From assembly GCA_002238865.1 (NCBI GenBank), contig MPNE01000022.1, positions 1 through 63,805 of the forward strand: a DNA stretch of 63,805 bases, written 5' to 3'. The notes beneath the pieces are model-generated. The model saw only the letters and a list, made by a program, of their open reading frames with translations. It was not told the origin of the DNA and did no database searches. Of the stretch, positions 20,347 to 29,773 are shown one piece after another (position 1 is the first letter of the stretch; each line of letters begins with the position of its first letter). The translations under genes were made by a program, and so were the position numbers. Origin of the DNA: Gemmatimonadetes bacterium bin94 (GTDB lineage Bacteria; Gemmatimonadota; Gemmatimonadetes; Longimicrobiales; Gaopeijiaceae).

Positions 20347-20768
20347 GGGGAACACCCGTCCAGGAGGGGACCGGATCGGGACCCCTCCTGGTCCTGCGGA
20401 AGCCGCTCAGCTTCTGGGGAGGCGTGGACCCGCTGACCGGCGCCGTCTCCGACCCGCGCCATCCCCGCCACCGGGAACGGCTGACGGGACGCATCCTCGT
20501 CATGGAACGCACCATCGGCTCGAGTTCGTCCAGCGCGATCATGCTGGAGCTGCTCCGCAACGACGTGGCGCCGGCGGGCATCGTGGTCGGCAGGCCTGAC
20601 GCGATCCTGGTGCTGGGGATCCTCGTCGCGCGCGAACTCGGCTACCCGACGGTGCCCCTGCTGCGCGTCGGCGAGGAGGCAGTCGCCCGGCTCCAGATGG
20701 CAGAAGGCAAGTGGGGCGTGATCTCGGGCGACTCGCTCCGGGTGGAACCGGCTCAGGGCAGCGCGTAA
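20331..20768 (+). CDS. Aconitase X swivel domain protein (AcnX small subunit, DUF126)
   Basis: This 145-residue protein is the swivel domain that closes over the AcnX active site. Typical blocks are GSGPLLVLRKPLSFWGGVDP, RTIGSSSSSAIMLELLRN and PTVPLLR near the C terminus. It is separate from the catalytic subunit, as in the two-subunit (type IIa) form. The start is GTG 20331, or GTG 20337 two codons on; both overlap the large-subunit gene. The 3' end overlaps the convergent beta-propeller gene by 16 bases. Confidence 0.9.
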   Translation: MPVELRGTPVQEGTGSGPLLVLRKPLSFWGGVDPLTGAVSDPRHPRHRERLTGRILVMERTIGSSSSSAIMLELLRNDVAPAGIVVGRPDAILVLGILVARELGYPTVPLLRVGEEAVARLQMAEGKWGVISGDSLRVEPAQGSA

Positions 20769-22018
20769 CGCTCCAGGTACTGCAGACCGTACTCGTCCAT
20801 GCGGACCACGTACACCTTCCCGTCCCCGAAGCCGACCACGCGGCGCTCCGGGAGCAGCTCCACGACCATGTCCCGCGTCCCGGCCGCACCGAAAACATCG
20901 TACGCAGGGGCATCTCCCGCGTCGCGGTGACGCCTCACCCAGGCGCGGCCGCCCGGGTCAACCGGGATCGGACGGCCGTAGAACGCCGGCTTCGCGGCGG
21001 GCCATTCGTAACCGTCCAGGTCGTCATCGTCATCCGACGCACCGCCGCGGGAGGCGGTCATCGTCATCGAGTTGTTCACAACCGTGACCGCGATGCCCAT
21101 TCCGCCCCCGGTCTCGGAACGAGTGTGTGCCCACTCCTCCTTCTCGGCCCGGCCGATCGGCACCGCGTCGTACGCGATCGGGGGGCCGCTCGTGACGGCG
21201 CCTCCGGGACCGGTCCACTCCACGTGATAGTCCCCGGAACGGGCAATCACGACCCGGCCATCGGGCGCCACGCCCCAGGCGTCGGCCGCGGAGAGGGGGA
21301 TCGGACTGACCTGCGTGTTCTGGTTGTTGCGCCCCCCGGTGGTCCGGGTCGTGGTGCCCGGGAGTTTGATCTGCCCCACGGAGTCGACCACCTCGGATTC
21401 GAGGTCAAGCCGCAGGATATGCGCCGAGTCGGATGCCATTTCACCACCCATCCGCCCGAAGCTCCGGAAGTAGAGCCGCCCCCGATCGTCGACGGCCTGG
21501 GGGATCGCCAGCACCAGCTCCCGGCCCGGTCCCAGTTCCCCGATCGCATACGGGCGCGTGTCCCCGAACTCCAGCTCCGGGCTCAGCTCCGTCAGCCGTC
21601 CGTTGCCAAGATCGACCAGCAGGGTACGCCCGCCGGGCAAGGGCCACACGGCGTCGGGCTGCCGGTATTCGGCCGGCCCCTCGCCCACGCTCCCCAGCGT
21701 GTCGGCCATGCCCGTGGCCAGATCCAGCCGGACCAGCACCTGCCCCAATGCGTCGGCGACAAGCACCCGGCCGTCCGCCAACTCACGCACCGTGGAGACG
21801 ACCGAGAACGCCTCGTCGAATACTGCTTCAGGGTCCCCCAGCGTGGCGGTTTCCTGCGCCCCGCGAAGCCCCTGCACCGCAGCCGCGCCCACCAACCCCG
21901 CCACTCCCTGCGCTTCGGCCGCGCCCGCCACCGGATACCCGCTCCCCCGCGCGATCAGAATCGTCCCCGCGACGAGCACGAGCGCCCCTGCTCCCAATCC
22001 CAGAATGTTCTTCACCAT
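20753..22018 (-). CDS. Secreted or membrane-anchored 6-bladed beta-propeller protein
   Basis: The 421-residue protein has an N-terminal hydrophobic segment (about residues 5-25) and an Ala/Gly-rich linker. The rest is made of repeated beta-blade motifs such as VRELADGRVLVADALGQ, GEGPAEYRQPDAVWPLPGG and VVIARSGDYHVEW, the pattern of NHL/6-bladed propellers common in Bacteroidota and Gemmatimonadota. A short acidic insert (ASDDDDDLDG) lies near residue 335. The partner is unknown. The ATG lies 175 bases past the glutamine synthetase gene and its likely terminator. Confidence 0.8.
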   Translation of the reverse strand: MVKNILGLGAGALVLVAGTILIARGSGYPVAGAAEAQGVAGLVGAAAVQGLRGAQETATLGDPEAVFDEAFSVVSTVRELADGRVLVADALGQVLVRLDLATGMADTLGSVGEGPAEYRQPDAVWPLPGGRTLLVDLGNGRLTELSPELEFGDTRPYAIGELGPGRELVLAIPQAVDDRGRLYFRSFGRMGGEMASDSAHILRLDLESEVVDSVGQIKLPGTTTRTTGGRNNQNTQVSPIPLSAADAWGVAPDGRVVIARSGDYHVEWTGPGGAVTSGPPIAYDAVPIGRAEKEEWAHTRSETGGGMGIAVTVVNNSMTMTASRGGASDDDDDLDGYEWPAAKPAFYGRPIPVDPGGRAWVRRHRDAGDAPAYDVFGAAGTRDMVVELLPERRVVGFGDGKVYVVRMDEYGLQYLERYALP

Positions 22019-22099
22019 CCGGCCGACTCACTCCTCCCCTGGGGCACGCGCGGTGCCCGCCACAAAGTCACATCGCCAACGTCACATCCGTAGACGAGC

Positions 22100-22137
22100 C
22101 GGTGGGGCGCCACGGTTGCCCGCGTGACGCCCCACCG
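22100..22137 (-). terminator. Strong hairpin after glutamine synthetase III
   Basis: A perfect 10-base inverted repeat, CGGTGGGGCG at 22100-22109 and CGCCCCACCG at 22128-22137, with a nested CACG/CGTG stem (22111-22114 / 22123-22126). It lies 57 bases past the stop of the glutamine synthetase gene. No T run follows, so factor-independent termination is likely but not certain. Confidence 0.6.
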
Positions 22138-22193
22138 AATCCATCGTCGCGGCCCGGCAGCGTCTGCCCGAAGCCGCGCGACCGTCTTCCTGC

Positions 22194-24353
22194 CTACCGC
22201 ACGAAGATCATATCCCGGTACGACGGCAGCGGCCACAGGTCGTCGGGCACGACGCCCTCGAGACGGTCGGCCGCGCTCCGCACCGCGTCCATCGCCGGGG
22301 CCACCCCCTTGTGCATGTGCGTCATATGAGCACCGATGTCGTCGCCACCCTCGTGGGCAAGCTGCGCTTCGAGCGCATCGAGCGCCGCCACCAGTTCGTC
22401 CACCAGCCCGCCGACCGCTCCGGCGGTGGTACCCAGGCCCGCCGCTCCGGCCCCGCTTGCCTGCGCCGCCGCGATATCGCCCAGGTAGCGAACGGCCGCC
22501 GGCAACACCAGCGTACGGCCCATGCCGAGCGTCGTCTCTCCCTCGGTGTTCAACCGGGTCACGTACTGCTCCGCCCGGACCTCGTAGCGCGAGTGCACTT
22601 CGGCAGCCGACATTACGCCGTACTTGACGAACAGGGCTTCGTTCTTGTCGGAAATGATCGCCGGCAGCTGGTCCGAGGCGCTGCGGTTGTTCACCAGCCC
22701 GCGCCGCGCGGCCTCCTCGACCCAGTCGTCCGTGTAGTTGTCGCCGTTGAACAGGATGTGCCGGAAGTCCGAGACTGCGCTCGACAGGACCCCGCTCAGC
22801 GCCTCGCTGAGGCTCGCGCCGCCGGCCATGCCCGCGTCCACCGCATCGGTGAGCTCGTCGACCGACTCCGCGACGATCGTGTTGAGGACCGTCGCCGGGA
22901 AGGAAATGCTGATCGCCGATCCCAGTGAGCGGAACTCGAACTTGTTGCCGGTGAATGCGAAGGGCGACGTGCGGTTGCGGTCGCCCGACGCCTTCGGCAG
23001 GTCCGGCAGGCTGCTCACGCCCAGGTCCATCACGCCGCTGCCCCCGCCGGCCGACGCCGACCCGGAATCCGCGATCTGCTCGAAGATGCCCTGCAGCTCG
23101 TCGCCCAGGAAGATCGAGATGATCGACGGCGGCGCCTCGTTCGCGCCGAGCCGGTGGTCGTTCCCGGCGCTCGCGACACACGCCAGGAGCAGATCCTGGT
23201 GCCGTTCCACCGCCCGCATGACCGCCGTGCAGAAGAAGAGGAACTGCTCGTTCGCGTGGGCGGTCCTGCCCGGCTCCATCAGGTTCTGCGAGGGCGTGCC
23301 GAACGACCAGTTGAGGTGCTTGCCGCTTCCGTTGATCCCCGCGTAGGGCTTCTCGTGCAGCAGGCAGACCAGGCCGTACTTGCTCGCATTCCGCTCCATG
23401 ATGCGCATGGTGAGCTGCTGGTGGTCCGCGGCCACGTTCGCGTTTTCGTAGACCGGTGCGAACTCGAACTGCTGCGGCGCGACCTCGTTGTGGCGCGTCT
23501 TCATGGGGACGCCCAGGCGGAACAGGTCTGCCTCAACCGACTGGATGTAGGCCATCATGCGGTCCTGGATCGTCCCGAAGTAGTGGTCGTCCAGCTCCTG
23601 GCCCTTGGGAGGCTTGGCACCGAAGAGGGTGCGGCCCGAGTTCATGAGGTCGGGACGGCGGTAGTAGAACTCCTGGTCGATCAGGAAGTACTCCTGCTCG
23701 GGCCCGAGGCTGGCCGTGACCCGTCCCTTGTCATCGCCGAAGAGCGCCAGCGCCCGGCGGGTGACCCGGTCCAGCGCTTCCATCGACCTGAGCAGCGGGA
23801 CCTTCTTGTCGAGGCTGTCGCCGGTCCAGCTGACGAAGGCCGTGGGGATGCAGAGGTAGGTCGCGCTCTCGCCCGCCAGGATGAATGCCGGGGAAGTCGG
23901 ATCCCAGGCCGTGTAGCCGCGCGCCTGGTGCGTGAAGCGAAGTCCGCCCGAGGGGAACGATGACGCGTCGGGCTCGCCCTGGATCAGCTCGTCGCCGCCG
24001 AACTCGGTCAGCGCGCGTCCGTCCCTGTGAACCTTGAGGAAGGAATCGTGCTTCTCAGCGGTGCGGCCGGTCAGCGGCTGGAACACGTGCGTGTAGTGGG
24101 TGGCGCCCCGGGACAGGGCCCAGTCCTTCATCGCGGCCGCAACCGCGCTGGCGACCGCGGAGGTCGGCTTGTCACCGTGCTCGATGGTCGCCATCAACTG
24201 CTCATAGTAGCCTTCGGGGAGGCGGTGCTGCATCTGGGTGAGCCCGAAGGTGTCTTCTCCGAAGACCTCGGCGAGGTGGTAGTGATCCCTGGACGAAGGC
24301 GTCCAGGCGCGGGCGGCGTTGACGGAATCAAAGGGCTTCGCTGTGGTGGACAT
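22194..24353 (-). CDS. glnN: Glutamine synthetase type III (GSIII)
   Basis: The enzyme makes glutamine from glutamate and ammonia with ATP. The length (719 residues) and the order of motifs match GSIII, not GSI: the GSIII N-terminal domain opens with [12 protein letters not shown]; the catalytic domain carries [11 protein letters not shown] (about 213), [16 protein letters not shown] (about 290) and [13 protein letters not shown] (about 345); the C-terminal extension is helical. The ATG at 24353 has a GGAGGAG ribosome binding site about eight bases upstream, so I preferred it over ATG 24371, whose second codon pair forms that site. It is monocistronic between two hairpins or inverted repeats. 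Confidence 0.96.
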   Translation of the reverse strand: MSTTAKPFDSVNAARAWTPSSRDHYHLAEVFGEDTFGLTQMQHRLPEGYYEQLMATIEHGDKPTSAVASAVAAAMKDWALSRGATHYTHVFQPLTGRTAEKHDSFLKVHRDGRALTEFGGDELIQGEPDASSFPSGGLRFTHQARGYTAWDPTSPAFILAGESATYLCIPTAFVSWTGDSLDKKVPLLRSMEALDRVTRRALALFGDDKGRVTASLGPEQEYFLIDQEFYYRRPDLMNSGRTLFGAKPPKGQELDDHYFGTIQDRMMAYIQSVEADLFRLGVPMKTRHNEVAPQQFEFAPVYENANVAADHQQLTMRIMERNASKYGLVCLLHEKPYAGINGSGKHLNWSFGTPSQNLMEPGRTAHANEQFLFFCTAVMRAVERHQDLLLACVASAGNDHRLGANEAPPSIISIFLGDELQGIFEQIADSGSASAGGGSGVMDLGVSSLPDLPKASGDRNRTSPFAFTGNKFEFRSLGSAISISFPATVLNTIVAESVDELTDAVDAGMAGGASLSEALSGVLSSAVSDFRHILFNGDNYTDDWVEEAARRGLVNNRSASDQLPAIISDKNEALFVKYGVMSAAEVHSRYEVRAEQYVTRLNTEGETTLGMGRTLVLPAAVRYLGDIAAAQASGAGAAGLGTTAGAVGGLVDELVAALDALEAQLAHEGGDDIGAHMTHMHKGVAPAMDAVRSAADRLEGVVPDDLWPLPSYRDMIFVR

Positions 24354-24550
24354 CGGGGTGCGCTCCTCCATGATCGCGTGGGGGTTGGTCGGGTGCCTGC
24401 GGGGGTTTCCGGCGGGTCCCGAAAAGGTAGGGAACAGAAAAACCTACCGGGATTCCGGACGAGGCGCAAAAGTGTCGCAACGATGCCCGGAAAGTGTGAC
24501 GGGCTGCGGTTTCAGAGTGTCAACCTCCGGCTGAGTTCGGTGGCGTGTGG

Positions 24551-24598
24551 TTGACAGTATTATCCTTGAAATATGTTCGTGTCTCGTTCATATTTCAA
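24551..24598 (+). promoter_or_regulatory. Promoter-like region with a 10-bp inverted repeat before the DUF4143 ATPase
   Basis: TTGACA at 24551-24556 is a perfect -35 hexamer; a TATGTT at 24572-24577 (15-base spacer) is a weak -10. A perfect inverted repeat TTGAAATATG (24566-24575) / CATATTTCAA (24589-24598) with a 13-base loop overlaps it and ends two bases before the ATG at 24601. The stretch is AT-rich compared with its surroundings. It could be an operator or a translation-blocking hairpin. Confidence 0.55.
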
Positions 24599-24600
24599 TA

Positions 24601-25764
24601 ATGATAGTTACCCGAAAGCAGCATCTGGCTCGTGTCCAGCTTTTGTTGGACGAGTTCCCCGTCGTCGCGCTCCTCGGCGCGAGGCAGGTCGGCAAGACGA
24701 CCCTTGCCCGTCAGTTGGCGGCGGCGCACGAGGGCCCCGTGGCCTGGTTCGATCTCGAAGACCCGGTCGATCTTGCCCGGCTGGAAGATCCCGGTCTGGA
24801 ACTCCGCTCCCTGCGTGGCCTGGTGGTCCTGGACGAGATCCATCGCTTGCCCGACATCTTCCAGCTGTTGCGCGTCCTTGCCGACCGCCCGGGACCTCCG
24901 GCCCGCTTCCTTGTGCTCGGCAGCGCCTCGCCCGAGCTGCTCCGACAGACCTCCGAGTCGCTCGCCGGGCGCGTCGCCTTCCATGAACTGGGCGGCTTCG
25001 ACCTCACGGAAGTGGACGATCCGGAGCGGCTCTGGCTGCACGGCGGCTTTCCGCGATCGTACCTCGCAAGGTCAGGTGCGGCGAGCCGACGATGGCGGGA
25101 CGGCTTCATCCAGACACTTCTCGCCCGGGATCTGCCGGATCTCGGCAACACCATCCCCTCGACGACGCTGCGGCGCTTCTGGACGATGCTCGCGCACTGG
25201 CACGGGCAACTGTGGAACGGCGCGGAGTTCGGACGTGCCTTCGGCGTCTCCCACACGACGGTACGGCGGTATCTGGACCTGCTGTCCTCGGTCTTCGTGG
25301 TTCGTCAACTTCAGCCCTGGTTCGAGAACATCAGCAAGCGGCAGGTACGCTCCCCAAAGGTCTACATCGCGGACTCGGGCGTCCTCCACGCGCTGCTCGG
25401 GCTTGCCGACCGAACGGATGTGATTTCACACCCCAAGGTTGGGGCCTCCTGGGAAGGGTTCGTGATCCAACAGATCGTGCAACTGATGCGGGCACCTCCG
25501 CAGCAGTGCTTCCACTGGTCGACCCACACGGGGGCGGAACTCGATCTGTTGGTGATCGCCGGCCACCGGCGCTACGGATTCGAGGTGAAACGCTCGGAGG
25601 CTCCGCGGCTGACGCGGTCGATGCGTTCGGCGGTGGAAACGCTGAATCTCGACAGCCTGGACGTGGTCCACGCGGGGACGAAGCGGTATCGGCTGGGCCC
25701 GCAAGTCCGCGCGCTGCCGGCGGGTGAGATGGTGGGGACGTTGCGGGCGCTGGGGGGGAGCTGA
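24601..25764 (+). CDS. AAA+ ATPase with DUF4143 domain
   Basis: The 387-residue protein has an N-terminal AAA_14 ATPase: Walker A GARQVGKTTLA (residues 26-36) and Walker B VVLDEIHRL (about 77-85), followed by sensor region LGSASPELLRQ. The C-terminal DUF4143 domain contains FGVSHTTVRRYLDLL (a winged-helix-like segment, about 215-230) and a PD-(D/E)xK-like nuclease-related core with SWEGFVIQQIV, ELDLLV and YGFEVKRS. Such proteins are common mobile accessory genes of unknown role. No ribosome binding site is visible before ATG 24601; upstream in-frame codons exist but run through the inverted repeat. It converges on the DUF4411 gene with 28 bases between. Confidence 0.9.
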   Translation: MIVTRKQHLARVQLLLDEFPVVALLGARQVGKTTLARQLAAAHEGPVAWFDLEDPVDLARLEDPGLELRSLRGLVVLDEIHRLPDIFQLLRVLADRPGPPARFLVLGSASPELLRQTSESLAGRVAFHELGGFDLTEVDDPERLWLHGGFPRSYLARSGAASRRWRDGFIQTLLARDLPDLGNTIPSTTLRRFWTMLAHWHGQLWNGAEFGRAFGVSHTTVRRYLDLLSSVFVVRQLQPWFENISKRQVRSPKVYIADSGVLHALLGLADRTDVISHPKVGASWEGFVIQQIVQLMRAPPQQCFHWSTHTGAELDLLVIAGHRRYGFEVKRSEAPRLTRSMRSAVETLNLDSLDVVHAGTKRYRLGPQVRALPAGEMVGTLRALGGS

Positions 25765-25792
25765 GGGCCCAACCGTAGTCCCGCGCCTCACC

Positions 25793-26257
25793 TCAGCGGA
25801 ACACCCAACCCTGTTGTCGAATGAGATCGAGCAGGCTCATGCTTGCGACCCCGAGCGCCGAGCAAACATCTGGGATCTTTGGGCGTTTGAGGCTACCGCT
25901 GGGGCGTTCACCCGTGACAACGGCGCATCTCCACACCTTGGCGAGGGCAATCACGAACGGATCGGCACCTGACCGACCACGCCTAGTGTCAATCAACCTG
26001 GGATGATCAGAGAGAATGGCGGAAACCGCATCCTGAATGTCGTCATCGATTGGCACGAAGAGCCCGTCCTGCCGCTCGGCCCACTCGAGAGCCTCGTCCT
26101 CTTTCTTCGCCAGCTCATACCGCACTTCCTCGGAAGCACGGAGGTGGCCGGACTCGATCAGTTCTCCGAGGTGTTGCCAAAGTCCGGGAAACGCCTCGCG
26201 TGGATAATATCGTGTCCAGCCGTCCAGGATCGCACTCGTGTCGATGCTGAATCTCAT
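25793..26257 (-). CDS. DUF4411 family PIN-like protein (putative toxin)
   Basis: The 154-residue protein starts with FSIDTSAILDGW, the first acidic strand of PIN-like nucleases (Asp at residue 6), and continues with EVRYELAKKEDE (about 43-54) and GADPFVIALA (about 97-106), which give further conserved acidic residues. This is the DUF4411 pattern. If it acts as the family suggests, it is an RNase toxin. It starts seven bases after the stop of the XRE/ImmA gene, the usual partner arrangement. Confidence 0.85.
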   Translation of the reverse strand: MRFSIDTSAILDGWTRYYPREAFPGLWQHLGELIESGHLRASEEVRYELAKKEDEALEWAERQDGLFVPIDDDIQDAVSAILSDHPRLIDTRRGRSGADPFVIALAKVWRCAVVTGERPSGSLKRPKIPDVCSALGVASMSLLDLIRQQGWVFR

Positions 26258-26264
26258 CGCTGGA

Positions 26265-27428
26265 TCACCTGAACATCACCTTCGACCCCATCACTCGCTC
26301 TTCAATCTTCGCCAAGTGCTTCAGGCGAACGTCCAGATACTCGGAGACGTCACGGGACGTGATCCTGTCCTGGTAGTAGGAGACAAGCACCAGCTTGACG
26401 AACACTTGACCGAGACCACTCACCGCCGACCGGTCTGGGGTTGCGAAGCCCGTCCGGGTCGCCTTGTACTGTGCCGACAGTGACTCTCGGCAAGAGCGGT
26501 AGTCCGTAACCGAGATCTGACCCGTATCGAGCAGCCGACGTAACACTACTTCCCATGAAACCGAGAAGTGGCTTGCCAACGCGCGAAGTTCGCGAGCCGA
26601 CCAGGCTGTACCAGCCGTATGGTCTCGGACGATAGGGGCCCGGATGAACGCCTCTCGCGGGACCAGGGTCTCCGCAGCGACCGCGTTACAGAATATCTCG
26701 GTGGCACTCTGTTCAGGCCGCTGGCTCGGGCGGTCGCGTAGATCGCAGATGCCTCCATTCCGCAGAAGCAGGTGGCAGAACTCGTGGAACAGAGTGAACA
26801 CCCGGCCGTTGGGAGCATCCTTGGTGTTCAGGACAATCAGCGGCATCGGCTCGTCGGCGACGGAGAACCCCCGCATCTCACTCACTTCCACGCCCCGAGC
26901 CTGGAAGACGAGCACCCCCCTGTCCTGTACGGCCTGCCGCCAGCCGTTCAGGGCCTCATACCCGTCTTTCCACCGCTTCTGCTCCCGGATTGAGACCCCG
27001 AGTAGCTTGCGGATCCGCCGAGCCACATCGATGACAGGCTCTCCACGGGAGGCACGGATGGGCAATGTCGGAGGCACATCGTCAAGGTCCGTGGCCAGAT
27101 CCAACGCCACTTGCCGCTTCTCGGACGCCAATCGAACCGCCAACCGAAGCGCAGGGGATTGATCGGCGACCGGGTCGCCCGGAAGTCGCCGAAAATCGTG
27201 TAGCGCCGTGAACTTCCAGGGCGGCTCCGCCAAGTAGAAGATCGCCAAGGGACGCTTGGCTGCGTTCGCCAGCAGCCGGAGCTGCCGAACGGTCGGCTGT
27301 CGCGTCCCCTCCTCCCACTGGCGAACGATCCCTTCACTGGTGCCCGCCTTCTTCGCCGCGTCTGCGACGGACAAGCCCGCCTCTGTGCGGACCCAGCGGA
27401 TCAGCTCTGGCTTCACACGCGCGCGCAC
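26265..27428 (-). CDS. XRE-family transcription factor with ImmA/IrrE metallopeptidase domain (putative antitoxin)
   Basis: The 387-residue protein has an N-terminal helix-turn-helix (about 8-62; AGLSVADAAKKAGTSEGIVR) and a C-terminal COG2856 domain with the zinc motif HEFCHLLL (about residue 217). This domain pair is known from mobile-element regulators and toxin-antitoxin pairs. The start is GTG 27428; another GTG four codons on is possible, and an AAAGGAG lies about 14 bases upstream. It is co-directional and nearly contiguous with the DUF4411 gene, so the two probably form one operon with self-regulation. Confidence 0.88.
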   Translation of the reverse strand: MRARVKPELIRWVRTEAGLSVADAAKKAGTSEGIVRQWEEGTRQPTVRQLRLLANAAKRPLAIFYLAEPPWKFTALHDFRRLPGDPVADQSPALRLAVRLASEKRQVALDLATDLDDVPPTLPIRASRGEPVIDVARRIRKLLGVSIREQKRWKDGYEALNGWRQAVQDRGVLVFQARGVEVSEMRGFSVADEPMPLIVLNTKDAPNGRVFTLFHEFCHLLLRNGGICDLRDRPSQRPEQSATEIFCNAVAAETLVPREAFIRAPIVRDHTAGTAWSARELRALASHFSVSWEVVLRRLLDTGQISVTDYRSCRESLSAQYKATRTGFATPDRSAVSGLGQVFVKLVLVSYYQDRITSRDVSEYLDVRLKHLAKIEERVMGSKVMFR

Positions 27429-27761
27429 CGCTTAATGTCAACTCCTTTCCGTCAGTTCATTCCGGTCCTGACCGCTCCTCCATGGCTGCCGCACCAATCT
27501 ACGGGGTCAACCCACCACGCGGGAACTGATCGCCCCACGGGCACGGCTCGTGTTCCACTCCGCTTCACCTGGTCCCCATTGAAATCTGAACGACTTCTTC
27601 TCAGCGCCGACCGGCCGCCGGTCACCGGCACCCCCGGCTTTCGCCGAAGCGAGTCCTCACTTGAAGTTTCTCCGCCCCAAATCCGCTACTGAGAGTACAC
27701 TCGATCCAATTGAGCCCACGCCAGGTCCCCAAGCCCGCGACCGATGATCCGGAGGACCAAG
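27429..27761. other. Intergenic region between divergent XRE/ImmA and small membrane protein genes
   Basis: This 333-base divergent spacer must hold both promoters. I see a short GC hairpin (GACCGG/CCGGTC, around 27609-27623) and no convincing -10/-35 pair, repeat or RNA gene. Base composition is less GC-rich than the flanking long genes. Confidence 0.5.
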
Positions 27762-28022
27762 ATGACCGACTCCAAGGAAACCAGGAAGCCCTATCGCGCG
27801 ATACTGCGGTCCATGAAATGCGGACGACGACGCAGGGGCCCCGGCTTTCTCTCGCTCCTCGCCCTGCTGTTCATCGGGCTGAAGCTGACCGGGCATATCG
27901 ACTGGTCGTGGTGGTGGGTGCTCTCGCCCATCTGGATCAAGTGCTCGTTCCTGCTCCTTCTGATCGTGGGAATCACCATCGCCATGAAGCGCACGGGCTG
28001 GAAACCCAAAGGGGAGACGTGA
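27762..28022 (+). CDS. Small two-segment membrane protein (transmembrane Fragile-X-F-like)
   Basis: This is an 86-residue protein. A basic N terminus is followed by a hydrophobic stretch (LSLLALLFIGLKLTG, about residues 30-45), a Trp-rich turn IDWSWWWVLSPIWI, and a second segment (CSFLLLLIVGITIAM, about 61-75). This layout is the one databases label transmembrane Fragile-X-F protein. The ATG at 27762 has a GGAGG site seven bases upstream, better than ATG 27744. It is convergent with the multicopper oxidase gene, eight bases apart. Function unknown. Confidence 0.75.
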   Translation: MTDSKETRKPYRAILRSMKCGRRRRGPGFLSLLALLFIGLKLTGHIDWSWWWVLSPIWIKCSFLLLLIVGITIAMKRTGWKPKGET

Positions 28023-28030
28023 CGCGTCCC

Positions 28031-29773
28031 CTAATTCTCCACCGTGAAGTGGAACATCATCCCCGCGTGCAGGTGCTCCGCGATGTGACAGTGCAGCATC
28101 CAGTCGCCCGGGTTCGACATCTCCACCAGGATGTCCATCGTTGACCCCACCGGTACGATCGCGGTGTCCTTCCACGCCATGTTGTCGCTCGGAACGTCGT
28201 CGCGGGCGAGGACCACGAAGCGCTGGCCGTGGACGTGCACGGGGTGGTTCATGGGGTGGAAGGAGTCCGGCGAGTTGAAAACACGGATCTTGACCAGGTC
28301 GCCCTGCCGGAAGGTCCAGTGGATGTCGCCGTTCTCGCGCCCGGTGTCCGTGTCGCGCAGGATCCAGGTGACCTGGTTGCCCGCCGAGAGCCAGTTCATC
28401 ATCGGCATGGCGTCGTTCCACTCCATGGGGGGGATGTACAGGGTGTCCATCTCCATGGAGCGCACGATCGGGAGCGGCAGCCCCTGCACGCGCACGGTGG
28501 CCTCGAGGGTGTGATCCGGGGCCCGGCCCAGATGGGCGCGCATGGCATCCGCCTCGGCCGTTTCGGCTTCGTGTCCGCGCAGGGTGGCGTGCGCTTCGGT
28601 CACGGCGTCGCGGACACGCGGCCCCGCCACGGTCACGAGGGCCAGGGTGTCCACCTCCGGGTAGAACTCGCCCCGGAAGTGGTTGATGGCCTGGATCGTG
28701 TTCGCGATCGCCACCTCCCCCTCTTCGGGGAAGAGCACGTCGACCACGTACCGCTCGGCCGGCGCGATCACCACGCTGGGCACCCACATCTCCCGTTCGA
28801 ACCGGCCCACGTCCGACGCGACCAGCTTCGCACGCGCCGACCCGAAGGTCACGTTGAAGGTGCGGGTGTTGGCGACGTTGGTCATGAAGAAGCGGATCAC
28901 TTCGCCCGGCCGCACCGTCAGCCCGTGTCCCGTCACGCCGTTGACGAGCATCACGTTGCCGAAACGCCCCATGAGCGCATGGGTCGGCGCTTCCTTCCCC
29001 CACGGGATGAACCCCTGCTCGTCCATCAGGATGTCGTCCAGAACGAGCATCTCTTCCCGGTGGGCGGGACCGTAGTAGTCCGGGTCGGGGGACGCGACGA
29101 GAAGATTGCCGTAGAGGCCCAGGTCCTGCTGGACGTCCTCGCGCACGTGGGGGTGGTACCAGAACATCCCCGCGTCGGGGACGCGCAACTCGTACGTGAA
29201 GGTTTCGCCCACCGCGATCGGGTCCTGGGTCAGTCCGGGCACGCCGTCGAAACGGTTCTCGAGGCGCAGGCCGTGCCAGTGCACGGTCGTGGGGCTCTCG
29301 ATGCGGTTGGTGACCCTCACCACGACGGTCGAGCCCTGCGGGGCCTGGATGAGGGGGCCGGGGTACTGGCCGTTGTAGCCGTACATCGCCGCCGTGTGGC
29401 CGTTCAGGGTCCGGCGGACGATGGTGACGTCGACGTTGAAGGTGTCGCCGGGCTCCAGGAGGACGACCTCGCCGGGGCGGGCCTCGGGCAGGGTAGCGAC
29501 GTCGATTCCCATCGCGGCCAGAAAAGGCTCGACCGGGGGCAGCGCCATCTCCAGACCCGGTATCATGGGCATGTTCGGGTCCATCGGGGGCATGCGCCAG
29601 CCGCTTCCCATGGCGCCCATCGTGTGGGCCGAGTGATCCATCTGCTGGGAGGCGGCGGGCGGGGCAATGGCCAGAAGGGCCGCAAGCGCGAGGGCGATGC
29701 GCGGCGCGGGCGACGAAGTGGCTGATGGGGCCGCCCGTGCGAGCCGCGCCGCAATGCCCAGCCCCCTACTCAT
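28031..29773 (-). CDS. Secreted multicopper oxidase
   Basis: The 580-residue protein has a signal peptide (about residues 20-43) and a Met/His-rich linker (MDHSAHTMGAMGSG, MPPMDPNMPMIPG) like those in copper-handling oxidases. All four copper motifs are present: HWHGLR (about 165), YHPHV (about 208), HPMNHPVHVHG (about 498) and HCHIAEHLHAGMM (about 555), so both the T1 site and the T2/T3 cluster should form. Met after the last His favours a T1 Met ligand. It overlaps the preceding gene by eight bases and is the last gene of the minus-strand run starting at hipB or at 31728. Likely roles are periplasmic metal or organic oxidation. Confidence 0.93.
   Translation of the reverse strand: MSRGLGIAARLARAAPSATSSPAPRIALALAALLAIAPPAASQQMDHSAHTMGAMGSGWRMPPMDPNMPMIPGLEMALPPVEPFLAAMGIDVATLPEARPGEVVLLEPGDTFNVDVTIVRRTLNGHTAAMYGYNGQYPGPLIQAPQGSTVVVRVTNRIESPTTVHWHGLRLENRFDGVPGLTQDPIAVGETFTYELRVPDAGMFWYHPHVREDVQQDLGLYGNLLVASPDPDYYGPAHREEMLVLDDILMDEQGFIPWGKEAPTHALMGRFGNVMLVNGVTGHGLTVRPGEVIRFFMTNVANTRTFNVTFGSARAKLVASDVGRFEREMWVPSVVIAPAERYVVDVLFPEEGEVAIANTIQAINHFRGEFYPEVDTLALVTVAGPRVRDAVTEAHATLRGHEAETAEADAMRAHLGRAPDHTLEATVRVQGLPLPIVRSMEMDTLYIPPMEWNDAMPMMNWLSAGNQVTWILRDTDTGRENGDIHWTFRQGDLVKIRVFNSPDSFHPMNHPVHVHGQRFVVLARDDVPSDNMAWKDTAIVPVGSTMDILVEMSNPGDWMLHCHIAEHLHAGMMFHFTVEN

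Noticed and set aside
22067-22088. Direct repeat GTCACATC (22067-22074 and 22081-22088) before the beta-propeller gene
   Set aside because: Only two 8-base copies with no palindrome and no promoter beside them; it may be chance.
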